From positions 1-39,904 of the forward strand of contig JBFMCL010000025.1 of NCBI GenBank assembly GCA_040754395.1: a stretch of DNA of 39,904 nt, written 5' to 3'. Each line of letters begins with the position of its first letter. Position 1 is the stretch's first letter. The notes beneath the pieces were generated by a model that saw nothing but the letters and a program-made list of their open reading frames with translations, ran no database searches and was not told the DNA's origin. Position numbers and translations under genes: made by a program. Source of the stretch: Nitrospirota bacterium (lineage in GTDB: Bacteria; Nitrospirota; Thermodesulfovibrionia; Thermodesulfovibrionales; SM23-35). Below, in pieces: positions 14,815 to 22,650 of this stretch.

Positions 14815-17013
14815 TTACAGTATCGGTTCCATCTCAAGCGCCGGATGTCCGGCACCCGCAAGGAATTCGAGCAATTTCTCTGAATCTTCACATATTGTCT
14901 CATCAGCGATTTTTTCAAACAGATCCGGGACCCCTTCCTCGGCTGCCCTTTGCTCCAAAGCTTCCCTGAGGCTTTCCTTCAGGTTCTTTGTCATCCAGAC
15001 GATACGTTTGATGCCGCCGTCACCCGCAAGAAATTTCTTGCTGACGATAAAGTTTCTGCCGACTCCCATAAACCCGGGGTTCTGGGTACCTCCGCCGACC
15101 GTTCCCGCCAATGTGGAAAACTTCATACCCACAGGAGTCATGCCGGTATGCCCGCGGTTGACTATCATGACGCCGTTCGCTTCCGGGATAATCGCAACAA
15201 TGCATTCAAAGCAGCCGCATGAGGTCATCGGATTTTCCATGATGGTATAAAGATTGAGCGTCTCAACCGCTCCTCCCGACGCTTTCTTCAGATATTCATC
15301 GATACCGGTAAAGCGTCCATAGCGGTTGTCGAGTAGTTCTCCCTTCGGGATAGGCTGGTTTCCGCCCGTAGGGTCTATTTCGAACGCTGCCTTGCAGTCA
15401 AGCCAGTTGTAGGCGCCGCACAGTCCGAGCCTCTCGGGGCTGATGACACACACATGACTGGGTGCAAATGACTGGCAGAGGAGACAGGAATAAAACGTAT
15501 CGACCGCTTCATCGACAAGTCCGCCAAGCCTCTGATCACGTTCCCTGTAAGATTGCCTTGCCTCTTCCTGCAGTCTCAGGACATCCTCTTCCTCGGTATA
15601 GATGGTCACCTGAACCTTGTCCACAATCGACCTGAATCTGTGATGTGTCATGGTCGTGTTGATGATCCCGATATGCTCAAGCGTGAACCCCTCTTTCTTG
15701 GCATTATGGTTTATCCGTATCCAGTTTATGTCACGCTGTCCCATATGCCATAAGCCTTGTGCTTCATTCAGATTATGGTGTATCTTGCGTTCTATGACAC
15801 CTTCAAAATCCTTCTGCATCTTTCTGCCGGCAACATCTATGACAATGCCGAGCGGCATCTTGCCGCCCTGCGCATACCGTTCCTGCCAGTTGTTTCCGAC
15901 AACCACAACCTTCCCGTCTTCTATTTCTTCCATATCCCTGGTTCTCACCCATTCGAACGAAGGGGTACGGGCTCCGCCGAACTCAATAAACATATCCTCT
16001 TTCCGTATCCTCTCGCCTTCAAATGCCGGACCGTATGCAACAGGAATCGGCGGCTTCTCAACGGTAATCTTCAGCCCTCTGACCTCGATCGCCTTCTGAA
16101 CGATTTTACTGTGGTCAAACTCCTTGTCGACTTCTTCATATATGCATACACCGGTAGGGTGGATCACCGGCACGTCTGTATCACACACAGCCGGATATCC
16201 CATGTTGATGGCTCCCGCGCCATTCGTCCATTTAATGTCATCCAGTTCCCCCAGCACCATGGCGAAGGCAAATACCCTGTCTTTTGTATATTTAAGATGC
16301 CCCCTGAAATCCCCGGGTTTTTTCCCGCCAAAGATAAGCGAGGCCCTTACAGACCAGTCAAGGGGATAGATCGTATGTTCTGTGTCGGGTCCGACAGGGA
16401 CTATTCTCGTTTCCCAGCCGAGTTCGACCCCCTTTCTCAGAAGCTGCTTCGTCACGCTGTTGCCGTTTACGTTCCCCGAAAGAAAGATGAGGATGTTCTT
16501 CTCCTGAAGTTCCCTGATAATCTTCACCGCGGTGTCGTCGTCAGGAGCGGCGCCGATGACCGCGGCAAAACCGGGCATTGTCCCGTCAACGAGCTGAATA
16601 CCGAGGTTCCTCTGTATCGTGTCAGTGATAAACCCGTTATATACATATCCTGTCTCGGGGTCAACCGCCGGCTCCAGTCCGTTCACATAGCGCAATGCCA
16701 TGAGTATCTCCTCGGCGAAGAGTGTCGCCATGCCGGAATCGAGCGCCTCACCCAGATATGGTCTCCATATGTGCTCCTCGGGCTCTTCATGCAGCAATTC
16801 CCTCGCCATGCCGAGTGCGACCCGCATGTCAGACAGATTTTTTACGGCAAAGCCTTTCATGGCATATATCATGGGGAGATAATATGCGGTATCGGGGAAT
16901 TCAAACACATGATTTTCGCCTTTCTCGGCAATAGCCTTCTCGAGCATCTCTTCGGCCTGCTTCACAAGTCCGTGTGCGCCTCGTATTGCTGCTGAGGCTA
17001 TTAACTTGGACAT
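14815..17013 (-). CDS. acsB: Acetyl-CoA synthase (CODH/ACS alpha subunit)
   Basis: A 732-residue protein that condenses CO, the methyl group of the corrinoid protein and coenzyme A to acetyl-CoA, or runs in reverse. The A-cluster residues are all present: Cys510, 513, 522 and 532 for the cubane and the SCGCFEC block (Cys599, Cys601) for the distal nickel. These numbers are offset by four from the Moorella enzyme. The N-terminal CO-channel domain is complete (LIASAAIRGAHGLVKQAEEM onward). The length is normal for the bacterial type. It lies 121 bases after acsC and about 90 bases before acsA. Confidence 0.97.
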   Translation of the reverse strand: MSKLIASAAIRGAHGLVKQAEEMLEKAIAEKGENHVFEFPDTAYYLPMIYAMKGFAVKNLSDMRVALGMARELLHEEPEEHIWRPYLGEALDSGMATLFAEEILMALRYVNGLEPAVDPETGYVYNGFITDTIQRNLGIQLVDGTMPGFAAVIGAAPDDDTAVKIIRELQEKNILIFLSGNVNGNSVTKQLLRKGVELGWETRIVPVGPDTEHTIYPLDWSVRASLIFGGKKPGDFRGHLKYTKDRVFAFAMVLGELDDIKWTNGAGAINMGYPAVCDTDVPVIHPTGVCIYEEVDKEFDHSKIVQKAIEVRGLKITVEKPPIPVAYGPAFEGERIRKEDMFIEFGGARTPSFEWVRTRDMEEIEDGKVVVVGNNWQERYAQGGKMPLGIVIDVAGRKMQKDFEGVIERKIHHNLNEAQGLWHMGQRDINWIRINHNAKKEGFTLEHIGIINTTMTHHRFRSIVDKVQVTIYTEEEDVLRLQEEARQSYRERDQRLGGLVDEAVDTFYSCLLCQSFAPSHVCVISPERLGLCGAYNWLDCKAAFEIDPTGGNQPIPKGELLDNRYGRFTGIDEYLKKASGGAVETLNLYTIMENPMTSCGCFECIVAIIPEANGVMIVNRGHTGMTPVGMKFSTLAGTVGGGTQNPGFMGVGRNFIVSKKFLAGDGGIKRIVWMTKNLKESLREALEQRAAEEGVPDLFEKIADETICEDSEKLLEFLAGAGHPALEMEPIL

Positions 17014-17134
17014 CCCGACCTCCTCAAATTGTTATTCATTAAAGTAATAATTCCTGTCCGGAATACGCACTTCGTATTTCCACAAATGCAAATTATGACC
17101 TGCCGTTCACTGTTCACTGTTAAAAGTTCCCTCA

Positions 17135-18478
17135 TTACGCTGCGCGTGTTTTCAGGAATGCCGGTATCCCGTTCGCTTCACGGGGGCCTACCGTAATCTT
17201 CCATCCCTCAAGTTTGTCTTCGAGCGCACCGCTCAGTATCGCAACATATCCGGGAATAATAAGTTCCCTGTGTTTTATGGTATTCCCCACTTCGCTCTCT
17301 TTGATGAACTGCGCAATCTTGGATGCCGTAAATTTCCCGGCTGCCCAGGCTGTCAGCACGGAGAGGCCTTCGCAGTCCATTACCGCGAGATATCCCGGAA
17401 CCCTGCTGTTCTCTATCTCTCCGGAAACGATGAAGTATGTAAGAGAAAAGTTCGTGGTGATAAACAGCGGCGATTCCTGTGAAGGTTCGCCGATCTTGTA
17501 GACCTTCTGTTCGACCTGCATCGGAACCTGCGGATCGGTATAGATGTTCTGCCTGAGGGTAAACAGCGCAAGGTTCTTCCACTTCTCGATGCTGCTCAGC
17601 ACGACTATGGAAGAATATTTTGCAACACCGACACCTGCTATTAAGGATTCAACAAGGCTGTCTTCCCTCTGCGCAAAGGTGATTACCGGGTATCCGAGAG
17701 GTTTGTAGTTCTTTTTTATGGCAGCCCGCCTGATCAGGGTATTATGTTCCAGAATTTCTTTGGCCTTCCTTGCACCGGAATCTATGACCATATCCTCGAC
17801 CCCGAGTGACTTGATCTTTTCGGTGAGCCCGGTGAGTTCATCAAGCGATTTTGCAGAAACCCCAAGCGTCGCCTTGTATGTTTTTGCAACCTGGACCATC
17901 CCTTCAGCATTCTCTGCAGTGACACCATACACAACCGGTTTTCTGTCTGCAAAAAGTTTTGCCCCTGCTTCAGCAGCCTGAGGGTCTGCTGTGCAGAGAA
18001 TGACCGGGATCTCAGGGGCTTCTTTTGCGATCAGTTGTGCGGCTGCTTCAAATTTCCCCGCATCATTCGAGTCATTCAGCAGCGCTACCGCATCGATCCT
18101 CAGTGTCTGCCCCACCCTGTCAACCTCCGAGGCAAGCGCCTCTTTTACCCTGAGCAAAATATCAGCCTCAGAGAGCGTATCTTTTATCTCAAGTGCAAAT
18201 GCACAGGGATTTACAAACCTTTTATCATGCCTGAACAGCACGGTTTCTTCGCCCATCTTTACCGCATGTTCTCCTGCCCCCAGCACAATCGGCCTTACAG
18301 GCGGAGCAGATGCCTCACCGAGTTTCTGTTTTGCCTCTTCAGAGACATCGGGACACGAATCCAGTGAAGCCTGCCGCTGGGCAAGCTTCATTGCGAACGC
18401 AAGACAGGTCGGAAATCCGCATTTCTTGCAGTTTGTTTTTGGTAGGAGCTTGAATATTTCAACACCAGTCAATGCCAT
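17135..18478 (-). CDS. acsC: Corrinoid/iron-sulfur protein large subunit
   Basis: A 447-residue protein. The N-terminal [4Fe-4S] domain has Cys17, 20, 25 and 42 (TNCKKCGFPTCLAFAMKLA), the signature of the CFeSP large (gamma) subunit. The remainder is the TIM-barrel plus C-terminal corrinoid-binding region. It carries the methyl group on cobalamin from AcsE to AcsB. The ATG is preceded by GGAGGGT. It is the third gene of the block, between acsD and acsB, and shows no anomalies. Confidence 0.95.
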   Translation of the reverse strand: MALTGVEIFKLLPKTNCKKCGFPTCLAFAMKLAQRQASLDSCPDVSEEAKQKLGEASAPPVRPIVLGAGEHAVKMGEETVLFRHDKRFVNPCAFALEIKDTLSEADILLRVKEALASEVDRVGQTLRIDAVALLNDSNDAGKFEAAAQLIAKEAPEIPVILCTADPQAAEAGAKLFADRKPVVYGVTAENAEGMVQVAKTYKATLGVSAKSLDELTGLTEKIKSLGVEDMVIDSGARKAKEILEHNTLIRRAAIKKNYKPLGYPVITFAQREDSLVESLIAGVGVAKYSSIVVLSSIEKWKNLALFTLRQNIYTDPQVPMQVEQKVYKIGEPSQESPLFITTNFSLTYFIVSGEIENSRVPGYLAVMDCEGLSVLTAWAAGKFTASKIAQFIKESEVGNTIKHRELIIPGYVAILSGALEDKLEGWKITVGPREANGIPAFLKTRAA

Positions 18479-18618
18479 TTAAACCCTCCAGAATTATCGA
18501 AATTCTCAATGCGAATATCTAAATCCTACACGTATTCAGGTAACGCTCTTTGCCGCAACTGTGCTGCTGCACGGTGGTATTGGTGGGAATTTAGATTTTC
18601 GGATTGACAGTTTTTCAT

Positions 18619-19560
18619 TTACACAAGTTCCTCAATTACCTTCTCCACTGCCGCAACAGCCTTCGGATGTCTCATGATAAGAAGCTCTGCGCCGGACATG
18701 AGGAGCGCGGTGGCGGTCATTGCTTCCCAGGCCACTCCCCTTTCTTCCAGTCCGCCCCACTGAGGCACGTCTGCTTCATCTGCCTGCGTTTCCTTTACTT
18801 TCCAGACATACATGCCGACATCGCCGAGGATGGGCTGCTGCATGGTGGCATCATTCTGGGTAAGCGCAGCAAGCCGTATGCGTTCCATCACCGAATAGGT
18901 GTATTCAAGACCGTATCCAAGGGCGGAACACATCGGGTCGGTGATAATCCTCTCTTTCTCGAAACCCATCTGAGTTATCAGTATGTTGAGCTGCTTCGAA
19001 AGATTGATGTCGAGTTCAGACATCGCAATCAGTTTATGGTTGTTCGCCATCGCAGCGGCGGCAATCGTCTTGTAATTTGCCTCCTGGGCCTTTCCGATGA
19101 CACAGTTCCTGTCCTTCGCAGCCTCTGCCGCAGCAATCAGAACCGGGGCGTCCTTTTCCGCATGGTTGCTCCCGAGTATGAACAGCGGAATACTGACTGC
19201 GTCAAGAACATTTCTTACTGTTGTTGCCGCATCTTCAGGCGACCGGTTCTCCCTGTCAGGATGAGTGCCCAAAAGCCTCAAAGCCAGCGCCCTTGCCTTT
19301 AACGTGTCCTGACAGAATTTTGCCCATACAGCCGGATCGTGCGAAACATCCTTATAGGGTTTTTGCACTTCTTCCGGCCAGTCAGAAGGGGGTATATCCT
19401 GAATCTCATAGGCGATAACCGGTCTGTGCGGGGTTGGGCCTTCAAAGCTATGGAACGGGAGGACACTCTCGCCCCCGAAAGCAATTTCCTGAGGGCTGCT
19501 GCCGATGGTTACGGAATAAACCTTTCCTGCATATGTTTCCTTCGATGGTGCAAAAGCCAT
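18619..19560 (-). CDS. acsD: Corrinoid/iron-sulfur protein small subunit
   Basis: About 313 residues from the ATG at 19558-19560, which follows GAGGAGG; a longer frame to 19587 adds nine residues without a signal. It is the TIM-barrel delta subunit of CFeSP and forms the heterodimer with AcsC that presents the corrinoid to AcsE and AcsB. Typical segments are KVYSVTIGSSPQEIAFGGES near the start and NMLxxQMGFEKERIITDPM-like LITQMGFEKERIITDPM in the middle. It lies between acsE (94-base gap) and acsC (140-base gap). Confidence 0.94.
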   Translation of the reverse strand: MAFAPSKETYAGKVYSVTIGSSPQEIAFGGESVLPFHSFEGPTPHRPVIAYEIQDIPPSDWPEEVQKPYKDVSHDPAVWAKFCQDTLKARALALRLLGTHPDRENRSPEDAATTVRNVLDAVSIPLFILGSNHAEKDAPVLIAAAEAAKDRNCVIGKAQEANYKTIAAAAMANNHKLIAMSELDINLSKQLNILITQMGFEKERIITDPMCSALGYGLEYTYSVMERIRLAALTQNDATMQQPILGDVGMYVWKVKETQADEADVPQWGGLEERGVAWEAMTATALLMSGAELLIMRHPKAVAAVEKVIEELV

Positions 19561-19654
19561 GTCTCCTCCTCTTTTCGTAGAGAGCACAGCACATAGAGCA
19601 AAGAGTATCTCGAATACCGGGCTCTATGCCGTTTGCACTTGCTCTTTGCGAGTA

Positions 19655-20437
19655 TTACATTTCAAGATACGAGTGGGCATACAGGGTATTGCCCGTTATG
19701 ACATCAACAGTCTTCACGGTTGGAGCAACTTCATGCGGATCAGCGATAGCTGCCGTAAGTCCTTCATACATCAACAGGGATAGATAATGGTTGTTCAGCA
19801 CCGGTCGTATATTCTTCGGACATCCGTTCGAAATATTGCTCAGCCCAACCACTGTTTTCATTGGCGGATCATTCAGTTCCTGAAACATTCTGACCGAGTG
19901 TATGACCTTCAGGGCATGATCCTGCGATGTGGCTATCTGCAGGACCAGCGGATCGAGGTACAAATCCTCGAGAGGAACCCCGTATTCCGCAGCTCTTGCC
20001 ATAATCTCCGCGGCGATTCCTGCCCGTTCTTCTGCATCTGCAGGCAGACCTCCCTTCCCGACGGTAAGCCCTATTATCTGTGCGTTATATTTCGCCGCAA
20101 GCTCGAGCGTCGGGAACCTCTCGGGGTCATTGGAGGTAGAGTTTATTAAAGGTCTTCCCCACGTATTGTTATGCACTTTCAGCCCGGCATCTACGGCAGC
20201 ATAGTTTGTGGTGTCGAGACACAGCGGAAGGGAGACAACCTCCTGGATAGTGGTCACCATCCACTGCATCAAATCCTCTCCGCCGTCTTCAGCAGGCCCG
20301 ATATTCGCATCGATCATTCCGGCACCAGCCTTCCACTGAGAAACTGCAATATCCTGGATAGGTACCTTGTCCTTCTTCATCATTGCCTCTCTCACCCGCT
20401 TGGCTATTATGCTTAATTTTTCGCCGATGATCAGCAT
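19655..20437 (-). CDS. acsE: Methyltetrahydrofolate:corrinoid/iron-sulfur protein methyltransferase
   Basis: A 260-residue protein of pterin-binding TIM-barrel type that transfers the methyl group from methyl-tetrahydrofolate to the cobalt of AcsCD. Recognisable blocks are MIDANIGPA, LCLDTTNYAAVDAGL, PLINSTSNDPERF, IGLTVGKGGLP, LYLDPLVLQIAT and TVVGLSNISNG, the last two being characteristic of this family. The length matches the usual 260 or so residues. The ATG follows AAGGAG. It is the first gene of the CODH/ACS block, downstream of a leader hairpin and a candidate promoter. Confidence 0.96.
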   Translation of the reverse strand: MLIIGEKLSIIAKRVREAMMKKDKVPIQDIAVSQWKAGAGMIDANIGPAEDGGEDLMQWMVTTIQEVVSLPLCLDTTNYAAVDAGLKVHNNTWGRPLINSTSNDPERFPTLELAAKYNAQIIGLTVGKGGLPADAEERAGIAAEIMARAAEYGVPLEDLYLDPLVLQIATSQDHALKVIHSVRMFQELNDPPMKTVVGLSNISNGCPKNIRPVLNNHYLSLLMYEGLTAAIADPHEVAPTVKTVDVITGNTLYAHSYLEM

Positions 20438-20460
20438 TTCCGGGATACTCCTTTCTGACT

Positions 20461-20500
20461 ATGAGGGGCGACTCTCAAGCACTCCCGAGTCGCCCCTCAT
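20461..20500 (-). promoter_or_regulatory. Perfect inverted repeat in the acs operon leader
   Basis: ATGAGGGGCGACT at 20461-20473 is exactly complementary to AGTCGCCCCTCAT at 20488-20500, with one further C-G pair inside, giving a 13-14 bp stem and a 12-14 base loop. No U-run follows on either strand, so it is not a standard intrinsic terminator. It sits within the predicted leader, about 24 bases from the acsE start codon. It could stabilise the mRNA, serve as a protein-binding operator, or control translation. Confidence 0.75.
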
Positions 20501-20536
20501 GAATATGCAAATCTGTTAACTTCTAAAAGGGAATTA

Positions 20537-20565
20537 ATTTTATCACAAAGTTTTTCAAAAGTAAA
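20537..20565 (-). promoter_or_regulatory. Candidate sigma70-type promoter for the acs block
   Basis: On the minus strand TTTACT (20565-20560) and TAAAAT (20542-20537) are separated by 17 bases, in an AT-rich setting. A start near 20530 would give a leader of about 90 bases containing the inverted repeat. The match is moderate and unverified. Confidence 0.4.
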
Positions 20566-20756
20566 GCATTATTATTAGCAAATGATAATGTTACATTTCT
20601 GGGATTCGCTGCCCGATGGTTCCTCCAAAAAAACTCTTGCTTTTTTGCGGATACACATTATAAAATTTGTTGCACTTGGCATCAACAAAGAATTATGCAT
20701 GTAATATCTTTTTCAAGATATTCAGAAACGTATTATTGGAAGGAGGTGATAACTTA

Positions 20757-20945
20757 ATGAAAAAGGTTATAGCTTTAGTATTATCCCTAATGTTATTGGT
20801 GGCATTTACCGTTGGCTGCAAGCCGGCAGAGACACCGAAACCTGAGGCTCCGAAGCCAGCCGAGGCACCAGCACCAGCACCGGCTCCTGAGAAGCCAGCC
20901 GAGGCACCAGCACCAGCACCGGAGAAGCCAGCAGGACAAAAGTAA
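20757..20945 (+). CDS. Pro/Ala-rich mini-lipoprotein
   Basis: A 62-residue protein. The ATG at 20757 is preceded by AAGGAGGTGAT (20740-20750), an essentially perfect match to the 16S rRNA tail; the reading frame open from 20667 is therefore not the start. The signal peptide is KKVIALVLSLMLLVAFTVGC, with a lipobox ending at the cysteine near residue 21. The mature part of about 40 residues consists of Pro-, Ala-, Glu- and Lys-rich short repeats such as EKPAEAPAPAP. This suggests a flexible envelope-spanning tether or a small structural lipoprotein. It is monocistronic, with its own terminator. The role is unknown. Confidence 0.85.
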   Translation: MKKVIALVLSLMLLVAFTVGCKPAETPKPEAPKPAEAPAPAPAPEKPAEAPAPAPEKPAGQK

Positions 20946-20956
20946 GATATTCGACA

Positions 20957-21001
20957 TTCAGGGGATAGGCTGCATCTGCTTATCCCCTGAATTTGCTTTT
21001 T
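20957..21001 (+). terminator. Intrinsic terminator of the mini-lipoprotein gene
   Basis: The 11-bp stem TTCAGGGGATA / TATCCCCTGAA (20957-20967 and 20981-20991) is followed by TTTGCTTTTT. It begins 11 bases after the stop codon. Confidence 0.88.
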
Positions 21002-21048
21002 CAGTGTGAAACTGGTATATTTTTATAGTCATGTTGTGATGTTATGCG

Positions 21049-21075
21049 AAGAGTGGGTCGTCCCACTCTTTTGTT
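21049..21075 (+). promoter_or_regulatory. Hairpin with T-run in the rimP leader
   Basis: The 9-bp stem AAGAGTGGG / CCCACTCTT (21049-21057 and 21062-21070) has a four-base TCGT loop and is followed by TTGTTTTATT. It ends about 40 bases before the rimP start. From memory, GAGTGGG...CCCACTC hairpins of this kind recur upstream of rimP-nusA operons in many bacteria. An attenuator that lets NusA regulate its own operon is a reasonable inference. Confidence 0.65.
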
Positions 21076-21112
21076 TTATTGGGGTGTTTCTGGCATGCAC
21101 CGCTGAACGGAT

Positions 21113-21562
21113 ATGGATACGAAACAGAGGATCATAGATATCGCAAAACAGGTTGCTGATGAGCAGGGAGTTGAAATATTCGACATCGAATTGCTGGGAA
21201 AGGGGAAACTGTTGCTCAGGGTAATGATTGACAGGGAAGAAGGCATCACGCTCGACAGATGCGAGAGGTTCAGCAAGAGCTTCAGTGCGGTTCTTGATGT
21301 GGAAGACCCGATTTCCGGTCCCTATACCCTTGAGGTTTCCTCGCCCGGTCTCGACAGGCCCCTGAAAAGCATCAGGGATTTCGAAAAATATCAGGGGAAA
21401 CTCGCACGTATCGTTACCAGGGAAAAAATCGAGAACCAGAACTTCTTTATCGGCCGCATTCTCAGTGTGCATGACAACCGCATAAGACTGATGATCGATA
21501 CGCGTGAGATAGATATTCCTTTTGATGCCATATCAAAAGCTAAACTGGAGATAGAACTCTGA
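21113..21562 (+). CDS. rimP: Ribosome maturation factor RimP
   Basis: A 149-residue protein needed for 30S subunit maturation. Typical blocks are GVEIFDIELLGKGKLLLRVM, the motif GITLDRCERFSKSFSAVLD, and SGPYTLEVSSPGLDRPL, the hallmark of the family, followed by the SH3-like C-terminal domain. The upstream Shine-Dalgarno is weak. The stop codon overlaps the nusA start by one base (TGATG), consistent with the conserved rimP-nusA coupling. Confidence 0.95.
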   Translation: MDTKQRIIDIAKQVADEQGVEIFDIELLGKGKLLLRVMIDREEGITLDRCERFSKSFSAVLDVEDPISGPYTLEVSSPGLDRPLKSIRDFEKYQGKLARIVTREKIENQNFFIGRILSVHDNRIRLMIDTREIDIPFDAISKAKLEIEL

Positions 21563-22650
21563 TGTCCAAGGAGCTCTGCTATGTAATTGACCAGATAAGC
21601 AGGGAAAAGGGCATTCCGAGAGATGTCCTGCTTGAAACCCTGCGTTCCGCGCTGCTTTCCGCTGCGAGAAAAAGATTCGGAGGCAGAACAAACATCGACC
21701 TTATCATTGATCCAAAGACATGCAGCATATCGGTTTTTGAGACAAAAACGGTCGTTGCAACCGTCTCGAACAAGGATGAAGAAATCTCGATTAAGGACGC
21801 GGAAAAGATCTCCCCGGATGCAGTGGAGGGGAGTACGGTCAATCTGCCCCTCGACTTTCATGATTTCAGCAGGATCGCAGCCCAGACTGCAAAGCAGGTT
21901 ATTTTCCAGAGGGTAAGGGAAGCAGAACGGGATGTGATCTACAATGAATTCAAGGATAAAGTCGGACAGATCGTAAGCGGCATCGTCATGAGAAAAGAAA
22001 AAGGGGTCTATTTCCTAAACCTCGGCAAGACCGAGGCGGTTCTGCCGATAAAGGAGACTCTGCCGAATGAAAACCTCAAGAGAGGCGATACAGTCAGGGC
22101 GTATATTGAAGATGTGAGGGTTACGCCGAAAGGGCCCGCAATCATGGTGACAAGGACAAGCCCGATGTTTGTTGCCGGTCTTTTCAGGATGGAAGTTCCG
22201 GAAATCAACGATGGGCTTGTGATTATAAAAGACATTGTAAGAGAGCCGGGGGAAAGGACAAAGCTCGCGGTGTATTCAAAAAATCCGTCCATTGACCCGG
22301 TAGGCGCATGCGTGGGCATGAAAGGCACGAGGGTCCAGTCCATAGTTCGTGAACTGCGGGGCGAAAGGATCGACATTATCCCGTGGACCGATGATCCCAG
22401 GCAGCTTGTTGCAAGGGCGCTCAGCCCTGCGTCAGTCGACAGAATCGGCATAAATGAAGAAACAAAAACCGCGATGGTAGTTGTGAACGACCAGCAGCTC
22501 TCTCTCGCGATCGGCAAAAGAGGACAGAATGTCAGGCTTGCAATGAAGCTCACCGGATGGGATATCGATATCCTCAGCGAATCCGAATATTCCAAGATGA
22601 GAATCGAAGAGGCAGACAAAACATTCTCTCCTCCTTCGGCTGATGGCTAA
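21562..22650 (+). CDS. nusA: Transcription termination/antitermination factor NusA
   Basis: A 362-residue protein binding RNA polymerase and nascent RNA. It contains the N-terminal polymerase-binding domain (VIDQISREKGIPRDVLLETL), an S1 domain (about 135-200) and two KH domains (VGACVGMKGTRVQSIVREL and LSLAIGKRGQNVRLAMKLTGW). It ends soon after KH2, without the acidic C-terminal repeats of the E. coli protein, which is common outside gammaproteobacteria. It overlaps the recG start by eight bases; infB, its common partner, does not follow. Confidence 0.96.
   Translation: MSKELCYVIDQISREKGIPRDVLLETLRSALLSAARKRFGGRTNIDLIIDPKTCSISVFETKTVVATVSNKDEEISIKDAEKISPDAVEGSTVNLPLDFHDFSRIAAQTAKQVIFQRVREAERDVIYNEFKDKVGQIVSGIVMRKEKGVYFLNLGKTEAVLPIKETLPNENLKRGDTVRAYIEDVRVTPKGPAIMVTRTSPMFVAGLFRMEVPEINDGLVIIKDIVREPGERTKLAVYSKNPSIDPVGACVGMKGTRVQSIVRELRGERIDIIPWTDDPRQLVARALSPASVDRIGINEETKTAMVVVNDQQLSLAIGKRGQNVRLAMKLTGWDIDILSESEYSKMRIEEADKTFSPPSADG

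Larger units (their letters stand above)
20438..20756. other. Divergent intergenic region
   Basis: A 319-base AT-rich region separating acsE (leftward) from the mini-lipoprotein (rightward). It holds the acs leader hairpin (20461-20500) and a candidate leftward promoter (20537-20565). A weak rightward promoter candidate is also present (TTGCTT at 20637-20642, TAAAAT at 20661-20666, 18-base spacing). I found no riboswitch I can name. Confidence 0.6.

Noticed and set aside
15757-16995. Long plus-strand ORF (412 codons) inside acsB
   Set aside because: It is antisense to the complete, motif-bearing acsB gene and is a codon-bias shadow.
17100-17130. Short direct repeat (GTTCACT, twice) between acsC and acsB
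   Set aside because: Only two short copies in a plain spacer; not enough to call a binding site.
19561-19654. Hairpin GCAAAGAG / CTCTTTGC between acsE and acsD
   Set aside because: The stem is short with a long loop and has no T-run; I could not support it as a terminator or regulatory site.
20461-20500. Intrinsic terminator between the divergent genes
   Set aside because: No T-run follows the stem on either strand and no gene ends there; it lies in the acs leader.
20667-20756. Longer N-terminus for the mini-lipoprotein
   Set aside because: The frame is open, but the ideal ribosome binding site and the lipoprotein signal peptide both place the start at 20757.
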